Below are positions 26,306 through 34,436 of a stretch of 64,000 nt of DNA, in pieces (within the stretch, counting starts at the first letter, position 1; each line of letters begins with the position of its first letter). A program made the position numbers and the translations under genes. The notes under the pieces are model-generated. The model was not told the DNA's origin and made no database searches. It worked only from the letters and a program-made list of their open reading frames with translations. The stretch comes from Acidimicrobiia bacterium (GTDB taxonomy: Bacteria; Actinomycetota; Acidimicrobiia; Acidimicrobiales; Poriferisodalaceae): NCBI GenBank assembly GCA_022824805.1, contig JAJDZE010000066.1, positions 1 through 64,000 of the forward strand. The letters run 5' to 3'.

Positions 26306-27514
26306 TCACGGCGCCGCTGTCGCGAGCGGTGTGGACAAGTCGATGCCGCACAGGGCCGCCGCGGCCGCCAGCTCGCCTCGCAGCCTCGCGCCCGCGGCCC
26401 CTCGCTCAGCCGCAGCAGCAGCGTCGAGCAGTGCAGCACGCGCCATCGGGGCATTGAGGTCGTCATCCAGCACAGCCTGCACCTCGGCGAGCAGGCCCGA
26501 TGACCCCTCGCCCGATCCGGCCGCAGGCGAGGCACCGGCAGCGGCTGCCACCAGCCTGTCCAAGTCTCGCTGGGCAGCAAGACCCTCCGAATCGAACCAC
26601 TCCCATTCCGTGCGGTAGTGGTGCGCCATGAGCGCCAGCCGGATGGCCCTGGGATCGATGCGTGCACGCAGATCCGAGATGAAGACCAGGTTGCCGAGCG
26701 ATTTCGACATCTTGTGCCCCTGGTACGAGACCAGGGCCGCATGCACCCAATATCGGGCCAGCGGAGCACCGTGCAGTGCCTCGCTCTGAGCGATCTCGCA
26801 CTCGTGGTGCGGGAACACCAGGTCACCGCCCCCGCCATGTATGTCGATGGTCTCGCCGAGCGCCGCGTAGCCCATCGCCGAGCACTCGATGTGCCAGCCA
26901 GGCCGCCCCGAGCCGAACGGCGACGGCCACGAGGGCTCGCCGTCTGCGCTGGCCTGCCACAGCACGAAGTCGAGCGGGTTGCGCTGGCGGGGGTCGTCAG
27001 GTGCGCCGCCGCGCTCGGTGGCCAGCTCGGTCATGCGACCGGCGCTGTAGCCCGACAGCTTCCCGAATTCAGGGAACGTGGTGACGTCGAAGAAGACCCG
27101 ATCGTGCGAGATGTAGGCATGCCCGGCATCGAGCAGCTTGGAGATCATGGTGATCATGGCGTCAATGGACCGGGTGGCCCGCGGCTCGTGCGCCGCGGGC
27201 CGTGTTCGAAGTGCCGCCATGTCGGCTTCGAAGCGTTCGATCTCCCGCTCGGCCAACGACAGGTAGTGCTCGCCCAGCTCGGCTGCCTTGGGCAGGATGC
27301 TGTCGTCGACGTCGGTGTAGTTGCGTACCAGCGTGACGGTGTGGCCTCTGTCTTCGAGGCGACGTATCAGCAGGTCGTAGGCCAGATACGTGGCGGCGTG
27401 CCCCAGGTGGGTGGCGTCATAGGGCGTGATGCCGCAGACATACATGCCGACGTGATCGCCGAGTTCCAACTCGACGACGGTCTTCTGCGCGGTGTCGAAG
27501 ATGCGCATTCCCAC
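26306..27514 (-). CDS. mshC: L-cysteine:1D-myo-inositol 2-amino-2-deoxy-alpha-D-glucopyranoside ligase (MshC)
   Basis: Joins cysteine to GlcN-inositol in mycothiol synthesis. It is a class I cysteinyl-tRNA-synthetase relative of 402 residues, without a full anticodon domain. MYVCGITPYDATHLGH (24-39) contains the HIGH motif and first zinc Cys. GEPSWPSPFGSGRPGWHIECS, GGGGDLVFPHHE and GHKMSKS complete the site. These runs match MshC better than CysS. GTG at 27514 follows a -10 TACCGT by 8 nt; ATG at 27508 is the alternative. Marks the host as an actinobacterium. Confidence 0.88.
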   Translation of the reverse strand: MGMRIFDTAQKTVVELELGDHVGMYVCGITPYDATHLGHAATYLAYDLLIRRLEDRGHTVTLVRNYTDVDDSILPKAAELGEHYLSLAEREIERFEADMAALRTRPAAHEPRATRSIDAMITMISKLLDAGHAYISHDRVFFDVTTFPEFGKLSGYSAGRMTELATERGGAPDDPRQRNPLDFVLWQASADGEPSWPSPFGSGRPGWHIECSAMGYAALGETIDIHGGGGDLVFPHHECEIAQSEALHGAPLARYWVHAALVSYQGHKMSKSLGNLVFISDLRARIDPRAIRLALMAHHYRTEWEWFDSEGLAAQRDLDRLVAAAAGASPAAGSGEGSSGLLAEVQAVLDDDLNAPMARAALLDAAAAAERGAAGARLRGELAAAAALCGIDLSTPLATAAP

Positions 27515-27522
27515 GGCCCGAC

Positions 27523-27532
27523 ACGGTACTGT
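27523..27532. promoter_or_regulatory. Divergent leaderless promoters sharing a TA step
   Basis: Plus-strand TACTGT (27527-27532) ends 8 nt before GTG 27541. Minus-strand TACCGT (27528-27523) ends 8 nt before GTG 27514. The two hexamers overlap by the self-complementary TA at 27527-27528, so RNA polymerase could open the same DNA in either direction. Confidence 0.6.
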
Positions 27533-27540
27533 CGGAGCGG

Positions 27541-28719
27541 GTGGACAAGCGTGGTAGCGATCGTGCGCTGCTCGAGCGGATTGCCCTGTACCGGCATCGA
27601 CGTGAGCTGCCGCCACTGCAACCCGCAGTCATCGATGAGCTTGCCGAATGGCTGAGAATCCACGGCGCCGACCCGCTCACCTACGTGTGCGATCTCTTCG
27701 AGCGACACCAAGTGGTCTTCGTGGGCCACCACACCCCCACGCGCCGCGCCGGGCTGTTCCTGCAGGATCTCGTGGCAGCGGCGTACCGGTCCGGCGTGGG
27801 CATCGTGGCGATGGAGTACGCCTGCGTCGATGACCAGGCCCGGCTCGACGCGGTGGTCACCGGCGCGACCTTCGACGAGCAGCTCGCGCGAGACGCACTG
27901 CTCCGCTGGGGCATACGCCACAACTTCGCCTACCGCGAATACCTCAACGTGCTGAGTGCGGTCTGGGAGGTGAACCGGCGCTTCGTCGGCAGCGGGCCGC
28001 CCATGCGCGTCCTGGCGCTCGACTACGACCTCGACCTCGATGCCGTCACCGACACGGCCGACCTGCGCACCTCGTACGCGTGGCCGCACCTGCGCAGCCG
28101 CGGCCCGGTGTCAGCGCACATGTGCGACGTGCTGCTCGCCGAGGTCGTCGAGCCGGGTCATCGCGCGCTCGTGCTCGCCCGCACCGCTCACGCGCTCACC
28201 CGCGCCAGGCGGCTGCCGCACCGGGTGTGGGATGCGATAGATGCCGAGATCGTGGGCGGTCAAGTGGTGGGCGCAGCGAACCGTGTGTACGAGGTGGTGG
28301 CCGACCGTGCCGTCACCGTGCTGATCCACGAACCGCTGCCGGCCGACGGCGAGCTGTGCGACTACGCCCTGGTCGCCGACGGCGTGCTCGACGCGGCGTT
28401 TGCCATGCACGACGACCTGGCCGTGCCGCTCGCCTTCGACGTCGATCAAGGGCCCGCAGCCCGACTCGGCTGTACCACCAGCCTCGATCGCGGGCCGCTC
28501 GGCGGCCTCGCCACCGGCTGGATCTACCTCGAACCCGACTACGAGCGTCGTGCGCCGACCCCGCTGCCCGAGCCGGTGCCTGCGGTGTACGTGGAGCACG
28601 CTCGGCGGTATGCCCTCGATCCGGCGCTGCGAGACGAGACATCGACCCCTGGCGACTTCGCTGCGGCAGTGTCCGAATCAGCAGCGGCAGCAGAGCTGGC
28701 CTGGACACAGGTGCTCTAG
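27541..28719 (+). CDS. ChaN/Tiki-superfamily-like protein, copy 1
   Basis: A 392-residue cytoplasmic protein of uncertain function. VVFVGHHTPTRRAG (about 58-71) followed by IVAMEYACVDDQ, and later LVLARTAHALTRA, resemble the G-x-x-H, E and H motifs of the ChaN/erythromycin-esterase/Tiki superfamily. A central signature FAYREYLNVLSAVWEVN and a terminal GGLATGWIYLEPDYE recur in the adjacent paralogue. It starts at a leaderless GTG divergent from mshC. A hydrolase or ligand-binding role is inferred only from distant motifs; no specific activity can be assigned. Confidence 0.6.
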   Translation: MDKRGSDRALLERIALYRHRRELPPLQPAVIDELAEWLRIHGADPLTYVCDLFERHQVVFVGHHTPTRRAGLFLQDLVAAAYRSGVGIVAMEYACVDDQARLDAVVTGATFDEQLARDALLRWGIRHNFAYREYLNVLSAVWEVNRRFVGSGPPMRVLALDYDLDLDAVTDTADLRTSYAWPHLRSRGPVSAHMCDVLLAEVVEPGHRALVLARTAHALTRARRLPHRVWDAIDAEIVGGQVVGAANRVYEVVADRAVTVLIHEPLPADGELCDYALVADGVLDAAFAMHDDLAVPLAFDVDQGPAARLGCTTSLDRGPLGGLATGWIYLEPDYERRAPTPLPEPVPAVYVEHARRYALDPALRDETSTPGDFAAAVSESAAAAELAWTQVL

Positions 28720-28779
28720 CTGGGCGCTGGGTCGGCTCGCTGTCAGTTTCGGGGCCGCCAGCGGGCAGACTCTTGGGCG

Positions 28780-29931
28780 GTGCCGCCCGAAGAACCCACC
28801 GACCACGAGCGGCCCACGCCCGCGCTCCTGTCGCCTGAGGAATACCTGGGCGACCTCTGCGGGCGCCACCAGATCGTTCTGCTCGGCGACCAGGTCGGGG
28901 TCCGCCAGCACTTGGGCTTCCTGGCGGGCACGCTCGCCGAGCTGGCCGAGGGCGGCGTGGAGAATCTCGCCTGGGAATTCACCAACTCACGCCGTCAAGC
29001 CGAGTTGGATGCCCTGATCGACGCGCCGGAGTGGGACAGCCGGGCCTGCGCCGACCTCTTCGTCGATCTGCTCGGTGCCGGATTCGGCTACCGGGAATAC
29101 GCCGACGTGCTGCACACGGTCTGGAAGCACAACCAAGCCGAGCTCCGCCGGGACGACGACCGGCGGCCCATCCGCGTGATCGCACTCGGCCTGCCCACCT
29201 ACGTGGAAGACCCCGACCTGCTCGACGGTCGCTCCGCCGCCGAGCTGGGGCTGCGGAACTGGTCGCTCGGCGGGCACTACCGGGACATGTCCGCGTTTCA
29301 CGCTGCCAGCGTGCTCACGACCGAAGTGCTCCGAGGGGGCCAGCGGGCGCTCGTGTACATGAACGTCGCCGCAACCACGACCGGTCTCATCGAGTGGGTT
29401 GACGGCTCGCCGACAGCCTCTGCGGGCAACCTCCTGTGGCGGTGGATGAGCGACGGATGCCGACGCGTCGTGTTCCACGGCGCCGTGGCCGACACCGCCG
29501 CCACCGAACGGGTCGAGGAGCTGATCTCACGCTCGCCCGAAGGGCGGGGCGGCACCGACATCCGCTTCGGCTTGGACCTGGCAGCCTCGACGCTCGGCAG
29601 CGTTGCGATGACGGGGGTGCGCGGCTCGCTCGACGGTGCCGATACCTCGCTGCGACTGCGCGAAGTTGCCGACGGCTACCTCTATCTGGGGCCGCGGGCC
29701 GACTGGGAACCGTGCGCGCTGATCGACGACCTGGTCACCGACGACAACTTCGCGAGTGCCGAGGCCCGTTACCGCGCACTCGATCCCCGACCGGCGCCCT
29801 ACACCCGCGCCGAGCTCGACGAGGTGCGCCGCACCGGGCAGCAGGAGCTGTCGGCAGCCTGGCCGCCGCTGCCGGAACCGCCCGAGGCGCCCAAGCGACG
29901 TTTCGCGCGCTTCCGCAAGAACGACGAGTAG
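28780..29931 (+). CDS. ChaN/Tiki-superfamily-like protein, copy 2 (probably degenerate site)
   Basis: A 383-residue paralogue of the preceding gene, sharing FGYREYADVLHTVWKHN and DGYLYLGPRADWE with its FAYREYLNVLSAVWEVN and GWIYLEPDYE. The positions equivalent to the motif histidines are replaced: IVLLGDQVGVRQH instead of VVFVGHHTPTR, LAWEFTNSR for VAMEYACVD, and YMNVAATTTG for LARTAHAL. It may thus have lost catalysis and act as a partner. GTG at 28780 gives the listed start. It ends 8 nt before the phosphatase gene, suggesting a three-gene operon. Confidence 0.6.
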   Translation: MPPEEPTDHERPTPALLSPEEYLGDLCGRHQIVLLGDQVGVRQHLGFLAGTLAELAEGGVENLAWEFTNSRRQAELDALIDAPEWDSRACADLFVDLLGAGFGYREYADVLHTVWKHNQAELRRDDDRRPIRVIALGLPTYVEDPDLLDGRSAAELGLRNWSLGGHYRDMSAFHAASVLTTEVLRGGQRALVYMNVAATTTGLIEWVDGSPTASAGNLLWRWMSDGCRRVVFHGAVADTAATERVEELISRSPEGRGGTDIRFGLDLAASTLGSVAMTGVRGSLDGADTSLRLREVADGYLYLGPRADWEPCALIDDLVTDDNFASAEARYRALDPRPAPYTRAELDEVRRTGQQELSAAWPPLPEPPEAPKRRFARFRKNDE

Positions 29932-29939
29932 CGAATACC

Positions 29940-30461
29940 GTGCTGCACCGCATCGACGAGATCCCGCTTCGGGCCGCTGAGGCAGTCGGTCGCCTGTTCG
30001 TGACCAACTTCTCGGCCGTCGGTCCCGATCCGGGGGGCGCGCTGGATCGCGTGGGCGCGTCGGTGGTGGCGTGCATGCTGACGCGCCACGAGATCGAGCT
30101 GCGCTATCCCGACTACGGCGAGTGGCTCACTGCCCATAGCGACGAGGCCGGCAGCCCCCGCGCACTGTGGCTGCCCACGCCTGACGGGGGCGTGACCACG
30201 GACGGGCCAGTGCTCGAACTCGTGGAGGCTGTCGTTGCAGCGCTGGATCGCGGCGACAGCGCCCTCGTGCACTGCGGCGCTGGCATGGCGCGCACGGCGG
30301 TGATCGGCATCCTGACGATGGTGGCCTTCGGCGCCGACCCTGCCGCGGCCGCTGTCGACTTCCGGGCTGCCCGTCCCGGCGGCGGTCCCGACGGTCCTCC
30401 CCAGGAACGCCAGATCGCCCGCCTCGTCCCCAAGGCCAGACGACTGCGCGCCATCGACTGA
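29940..30461 (+). CDS. Dual-specificity/tyrosine phosphatase-like protein
   Basis: A 173-residue protein with the cysteine phosphatase P-loop HCGAGMARTA. His111, nucleophile Cys112 and Arg118 are placed as in HCx5R enzymes. An upstream loop WLPTPDGGV may supply the general-acid Asp, as in atypical dual-specificity phosphatases. Start is GTG at 29940, 8 nt after the preceding stop. Substrate (phosphotyrosine protein, phosphoinositide or other) is unknown. Its coupling to two ChaN-like genes suggests a shared process. Confidence 0.75.
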   Translation: MLHRIDEIPLRAAEAVGRLFVTNFSAVGPDPGGALDRVGASVVACMLTRHEIELRYPDYGEWLTAHSDEAGSPRALWLPTPDGGVTTDGPVLELVEAVVAALDRGDSALVHCGAGMARTAVIGILTMVAFGADPAAAAVDFRAARPGGGPDGPPQERQIARLVPKARRLRAID

Positions 30462-30467
30462 TGCGGC

Positions 30468-31283
30468 CTAGCCCGCGTCGGTGTTGGTGCCGTCGTGTTC
30501 TTCCCAGCGCCAGCCGGAGCGGACCATGACGCAGCGGCGGCGCGGGCCGGGGGCATCGAGGTCGCCGTCAGGAAAAGCTGCATCGCCGACGTAGACGGCA
30601 ACGTGACCCGGGTCGGTCTCCGGCGACGTGATGATCTGGGTGTGGAAGCATGTGTGGCCGTTGATCGAGGCGAGCGCCTCGGCAGCGCGGGTGAAGCCTG
30701 ACAGCCAGGTGAGCGTCACGAACGTGGGTGTGACGAACTCGATTTCGCCTGCTGCTCGCCGTTCCAACGCCGCCGCGGGCGACACCCAGGCATGGTCGAG
30801 GATCTCGCTCCCGTCGACACGCACCGCATCCAGATCGGCTGGCGCCTCACAGATGAAGAAATGTGTCGAGAACCGCTTGGGCCGAATCGGCGGCGGCAGC
30901 CAGTGGGCGAAGTGGGTCAGCTCGGCGCCAGAGAGGTCGATGCCGGCCTCTTCGTGCGCCTCCCGAACTGCCGCTGTGCGAAAGCCGCGTCGGTCGCCGT
31001 CATGCAGCCCATCTGCGCCGGCAGTGCGGGGGTCGCACGCGGCCACCGCATCTCCGGGCGTGTCACGATCGGGCGGGTCCACCCGACCGCCGGGGAATAC
31101 CCACATGCCACCGAAGAAGCCACGTGAGTTTCGCCGGAGCATGAGCACCTCGATATGGGTCCCGGCGTCGCTTTCCGCCGCGTCGAATCCGTGACCTGGC
31201 GCGGCAGCGGGCGTGCCGTCGCGCAGCACCACGACGGTCGCCGCGTCGATCGGCGCTGGCGGCTGTGCGGGGGAATCGTTCAT
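30468..31283 (-). CDS. NUDIX hydrolase (NUDT19-like)
   Basis: A 271-residue Nudix protein. The box is split by an insertion: GGRVDPPD, about 30 residues, then REAHEEAGID, supplying the metal-binding glutamates. MLRRNSRGFFGGMWVFPGG before the box and HWLPPPIRPKRFSTHFFIC after it resemble the NUDT7/NUDT19 branch, whose members cleave CoA derivatives. That would suit the many acyl-CoA genes nearby, but this is inference. A -10 TAGACC ends 6 nt before the ATG. Confidence 0.82.
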   Translation of the reverse strand: MNDSPAQPPAPIDAATVVVLRDGTPAAAPGHGFDAAESDAGTHIEVLMLRRNSRGFFGGMWVFPGGRVDPPDRDTPGDAVAACDPRTAGADGLHDGDRRGFRTAAVREAHEEAGIDLSGAELTHFAHWLPPPIRPKRFSTHFFICEAPADLDAVRVDGSEILDHAWVSPAAALERRAAGEIEFVTPTFVTLTWLSGFTRAAEALASINGHTCFHTQIITSPETDPGHVAVYVGDAAFPDGDLDAPGPRRRCVMVRSGWRWEEHDGTNTDAG

Positions 31284-31292
31284 AGGCCCGGT

Positions 31293-31943
31293 CTACGCGG
31301 TGTCCCGGGTTCGCAACTCCAAGCGATCGGAGCCGGCGTCCATGCCGGGCAGCGGGCGCGGCACGTAGCCGCTGTGCTTCGCCAGCAGTTCCACCACCAT
31401 CTCCTCGGCCTCGGCCCAGTCGTGGGCCCGTGGTCCTTCCACTTGGAGGTTGTAGGGCTGGTCGAACGTGATCGCATACCCGCCAGCGGCGCGAATATCG
31501 ATCACGTTGTGCGGAGCGTCTTCGATGTAGGCGTCAGCGTTCACCATCGCCTTGTCGGCCACGAAGCAGATGTCGCGATAGGGGATGCGCTCACGGTCGA
31601 GCCACTCGACCGTGTCGCTCACGGTGACACGGTGGCCCCAGCTCACATACAGGCGGTGGGTGACGATCCGAATCCACACGCCGGCATCAGACAGCCGCCA
31701 CAGCGCTTCGGAGCACCCCTCCATCGGCTTCATCTCACGGAACATGCGGTAGTCGACGACGGCAATGCGGTGCAGCTCTTCGAACTCGCCGTCGGCGAGA
31801 CCCCACTCGGTGAAGTTCCAGCCACGCACCAGCGGCAGCGAGTCCTCCGGAACGCCGCGCTCGGCTGCCACCACGCGACGGAAGGCCTCGGTGTGCATCC
31901 CGCACACACCGTCGAGGTCCACTGCAAGCACGAACGCTGGCAC
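31293..31943 (-). CDS. HAD-family 5'-nucleotidase (NT5C-like)
   Basis: A 216-residue HAD hydrolase. Motif I is VDLDGVC near the N-terminus (nucleophile and acid Asp), motif II THR in IRIVTHRLYV, and the terminal motif DAYIEDAPHN. Helical cap residues between RGWNFTEWG and CSEALWRL match the NT5C deoxyribonucleotidase class. It likely dephosphorylates nucleoside monophosphates. Start GTG 31943 follows -10 TAGGTT (31955-31950) by 6 nt. Genes 31293 and 30468 are separated by 9 nt, but each has its own promoter. Confidence 0.78.
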   Translation of the reverse strand: MPAFVLAVDLDGVCGMHTEAFRRVVAAERGVPEDSLPLVRGWNFTEWGLADGEFEELHRIAVVDYRMFREMKPMEGCSEALWRLSDAGVWIRIVTHRLYVSWGHRVTVSDTVEWLDRERIPYRDICFVADKAMVNADAYIEDAPHNVIDIRAAGGYAITFDQPYNLQVEGPRAHDWAEAEEMVVELLAKHSGYVPRPLPGMDAGSDRLELRTRDTA

Positions 31944-32021
31944 TCCCGCAACCTAACAACCGGCGCCCGATCAGCCCGGTTCGCCATGCGGCTCAGCCTC
32001 GAGGTGCAATGCTGTTCGGCG

Positions 32022-32777
32022 ATGCCGCCTGATGCCGACGAGCCGATGCCTGCGACGCGCGGCGTCCACGACCTCGGCGGCGCGAGCGGCTGGGGCCGTG
32101 TTCCCTACGAACCGGACGAACCGCCGTTCCACGCCGACTGGGAACGGCGAGTCTTCGGCCTGCTGGGCGCAGTCACGTCGGCGACGGCCCGGCGGCCCGG
32201 CGAGTTCCGCTATGCGCTGGAGCGCCTTCACCCCGACGACTACTTCGACAACGGCTACTACGGCCGCTGGCTGGCAGGTTTCGAAGTGCTGCTTGACGAG
32301 TACGGGGTCTTCGATCTCTCCGACTTGGCTCTCCGAGTGAGCGCACGCACCGAACAGGCCCTCGGCGACATCACACGGGCATCACCGGCGCTGCGGGTTG
32401 CCCCAGTAGCCGACCGCGTCTCTTCGATGCTGCCCCCCGATCGCCCGGTGCCGGCGCCCCAACGCCGGACGGTGCGGCGGGATCTCGCTGAGCCGCCCCG
32501 GTTCAGCACCGGCGACCGCGTGGTTGCCCCGACGCCGACGCAACCTGGCCATACACGGCTGCCGGGCTACGTGATGGACAAGCCGGGCACGGTCGCCAAG
32601 CTGCATCCGGCCGAGGTGCTGCCCGACAGCACCGCGCACAACAGGGGCGAACGGCCCCAGCACGTGTACTGCGTGGGCTACGACGCCCGAACGCTGTGGG
32701 GCGACGACGCCGAGCCCAATGCGACGGTCTACGCCGACCTGTACGAGTGCTACCTGACTGCGGCCCAGAGCGACTGA
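32022..32777 (+). CDS. nthB: Nitrile hydratase beta subunit
   Basis: A 251-residue beta subunit of nitrile hydratase, which hydrates nitriles to amides. GVHDLGGASGWGRVP near the start is the family N-terminus (usually HDLGGMHGFGPV), so the ATG at 32046 is an alternative start. The middle RPGEFRYALERLHPDDYFDNGYYGRWL contains the typical Y-x-x-x-Y-G-R-W. The C-terminal domain has FSTGDRVVAP, HTRLPGYVMDKPGTV and YADLYECYL. Gene order beta-alpha-accessory is that of cobalt-type enzymes. Confidence 0.92.
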   Translation: MPPDADEPMPATRGVHDLGGASGWGRVPYEPDEPPFHADWERRVFGLLGAVTSATARRPGEFRYALERLHPDDYFDNGYYGRWLAGFEVLLDEYGVFDLSDLALRVSARTEQALGDITRASPALRVAPVADRVSSMLPPDRPVPAPQRRTVRRDLAEPPRFSTGDRVVAPTPTQPGHTRLPGYVMDKPGTVAKLHPAEVLPDSTAHNRGERPQHVYCVGYDARTLWGDDAEPNATVYADLYECYLTAAQSD

Positions 32778-32810
32778 CGCGATGGCAACAGGCTGACCAC
32801 GGAGGAACGG

Positions 32811-33452
32811 ATGCACGACGACCACGGGCATGGGCATCACCACGGCGAGCACGACCACGGCCGTCACGCTGCGTCGTCGCCGGGAGTCCGCGTGGAGGCC
32901 CTGGAGGACCTGTTGGTGGAGCGGGGTCTGGCCGATCGCGAGCGGATTGACGCGACCATCCAGCGGTTCGAAGACGACATCGGCCCGATGATCGGAGCGC
33001 GGCTCGTGGCCGAGGCGTGGGCCGATGCTGGCCTGCGACGGAGGCTGCTGAGCGAGGCAGACGCCGTAGTCGCCGAGATGGACATCCGGGGTGCGGAGAT
33101 TGAGCACATCGAGGTGAAGGCCAATGAGCCTGGCGTCCACAACGTGGTCGTCTGCACCCTGTGCTCGTGCTACCCGTGGGCGCTGCTGGGCCTGCCGCCG
33201 AACTGGTACAAGAGCCCCGAGTACCGGGCCCGCGTGGTGCGCGAGCCCCGGGCCGTGCTGGCCGAGATGGGCTTGCACCTCGAAGCTGACACCGAGCTGC
33301 GTGTGTGGGATTCGAGTTCCGAGACGCGTTTCTTGGTGCTGCCCGAACGGCCCGTCGGCACCGAGGGATGGTCGGTTGAGCGCTTGGTCGAGTTGGTGAC
33401 GCGTGATTCGATGATCGGCGTCGCACATGCGGCCGATCCCGGCGGCCAGTGA
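32811..33452 (+). CDS. nthA: Nitrile hydratase alpha subunit, cobalt type
   Basis: Catalytic subunit of 213 residues. The metal claw VCTLCSCYPW (Cys115, Cys118, Cys120; Thr at the second position) marks the cobalt class rather than the iron class, which has Ser there. A histidine/aspartate-rich N-terminus (HDDHGHGHHHGEHDHGRH) precedes the fold and is unusual; it could store or deliver cobalt. Strong GGAGG ribosome site. It lies 33 nt after the beta gene and 10 nt before the accessory gene. Confidence 0.94.
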   Translation: MHDDHGHGHHHGEHDHGRHAASSPGVRVEALEDLLVERGLADRERIDATIQRFEDDIGPMIGARLVAEAWADAGLRRRLLSEADAVVAEMDIRGAEIEHIEVKANEPGVHNVVVCTLCSCYPWALLGLPPNWYKSPEYRARVVREPRAVLAEMGLHLEADTELRVWDSSSETRFLVLPERPVGTEGWSVERLVELVTRDSMIGVAHAADPGGQ

Positions 33453-33462
33453 GGCCCCGCCG

Positions 33463-33804
33463 GTGAGCATCGACCTGCTGGAGGGCACTCCGGCCGCCCC
33501 ACCACGTGACAACGGCGAGTTGGTTTTCTCTGAGCCATGGCAGGCGCGTGCGTTCGGCTTGGCGGCCGACCTCGTCGACGGCGGTCACTTCACCTGGGAC
33601 GAGTTCCGCGACCACCTCATCGAGGCCATAGCTGGATGGGAGCAGGCCTCGGGCTGTGGTGAAGCGGCTGAGCCGTGGGATTACTACCGGTGCTGGCTGA
33701 CGGCGCTCGAGCACGCCGTTGGCGAGCGCGGCCTGCTGAGCGGCGATGCCGTTGCCGATCGGGCCGCCGCATACGCCTCCCGTCCCGCTGGCCACGATCA
33801 CTGA
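33463..33804 (+). CDS. Nitrile hydratase accessory (activator/metallochaperone) protein
   Basis: A 113-residue homologue of the beta-subunit N-terminal half: FSEPWQARAFGLAADL, HFTWDEFRDHLIEAI, and DYYRCWLTALEHAV. This is the signature of the nitrile hydratase activator (P14K/epsilon-type), which inserts cobalt by subunit exchange. The C-terminus ends HDH. GTG at 33463 is chosen because it begins the conserved region; an ATG at 33427 overlapping the alpha gene is possible. Confidence 0.85.
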   Translation: MSIDLLEGTPAAPPRDNGELVFSEPWQARAFGLAADLVDGGHFTWDEFRDHLIEAIAGWEQASGCGEAAEPWDYYRCWLTALEHAVGERGLLSGDAVADRAAAYASRPAGHDH

Positions 33805-33810
33805 GCCGAG

Positions 33811-33823
33811 GGCTCGCCGAGCC
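33811..33823. terminator. Hairpin after nitrile hydratase operon
   Basis: GGCTC (33811-33815) and GAGCC (33819-33823) form a short GC stem with a 3-nt loop directly after the accessory gene. No T-run follows, so its strength as a terminator is uncertain. Confidence 0.35.
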
Positions 33824-33874
33824 GGAGCCACAGCACAGCACGCGCGGCTGCGGCGCGGGTGTCAGACTGGACCC

Positions 33875-34414
33875 ATGAGCACCCTCACCTTCCACGATCC
33901 GCGAGGCGAGGCCAAGACTGCGCCTGAGCCATACGCGCTCAGCACACCGCTCGATCAGCCGATCACGATCGGCTTGGTCGCCAATGGCTTCCCCGACAGC
34001 GTCCGCTTCCTTGACCACGTCGAGAAGGCGTTGGCCGAACGGCTGCCGTCGGCGTCGTTCAACCGCTACGACAAGGGCGACGCGTCGTCGGTTGTCGGCA
34101 AAGGGATGCTCAGCGACATCAGCTCCGAATGCGGCGCGGTGATCGCTGCGTACGGCCATTGAGGCAGCTGCACATCTGGCACCGTGCGTGACAGCATCAC
34201 TACCGCCCGAGCAGGCATCCCGTCCATCGCGCTCGTCACCGATGCGTTCTGGCCCCAGGGCGACTTCGTGGCCAACGCCACCGGCATGCCGACGGTCCCC
34301 CGCGTCCGGCTTCCCCACCCCGTGGCGGGCAGCGGCGAGGACAACCTGGCCAAGGTGGCCGCCGATATCGCGCCGCAGATCATCGCGATCCTGACCGGCG
34401 CTGCCGCCAACTAG
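33875..34414 (+). CDS. UGSC-family selenoprotein, in-frame UGA = Sec96
   Basis: Read through the TGA at 34160-34162, the frame gives 179 residues. The motif around it is H-U-G-S-C-T-S-G, the defining U-x-x-C site of the UGSC (seleno)protein family. The upstream 95 codons (PITIGLVANGFPDSVRFLD, FNRYDKGDASS, CGAVIAAYGH) and downstream 83 codons (DSITTARAGIPSIALVTDAF, GDFVANATGMP) are continuous in frame and both are protein-like. A hairpin with GG in its loop follows the UGA. Start ATG 33875 is 6 nt after CAGACT. Function is a presumed thiol/selenol redox or reductase-like role, not established. Conventional calling would yield two truncated genes or a pseudogene. Confidence 0.88.
34163..34195 (+). 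promoter_or_regulatory. Candidate bacterial SECIS for the UGSC gene
   Basis: Immediately after the UGA, GCTG (34167-34170) and CAC (34171-34173) can pair with CAGC (34192-34195) and GTG (34184-34186). The apical loop ATCTGGCACC has GG 16-17 nt after the UGA. Bacterial SECIS elements need a short stem with G residues in the loop at about this distance. The fold has a five-base bulge and is less perfect than the one in the gene at 59036. Confidence 0.5.
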
Positions 34415-34436
34415 CTGTGTCGAATTCGAATAGGCC

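Noticed and set aside
26306-27514. mshC as an ordinary cysteinyl-tRNA synthetase
   Set aside because: Motif runs such as MYVCGITPYDATHLGH and GEPSWPSPFGSGRPGW and the length of about 400 residues fit MshC; the CysS C-terminal anticodon domain is absent.
34160-34162. UGSC gene as a pseudogene or two short genes
   Set aside because: The interrupting codon is TGA exactly in the U-G-S-C motif, both sides are in the same frame and protein-like, and a SECIS-like hairpin follows.
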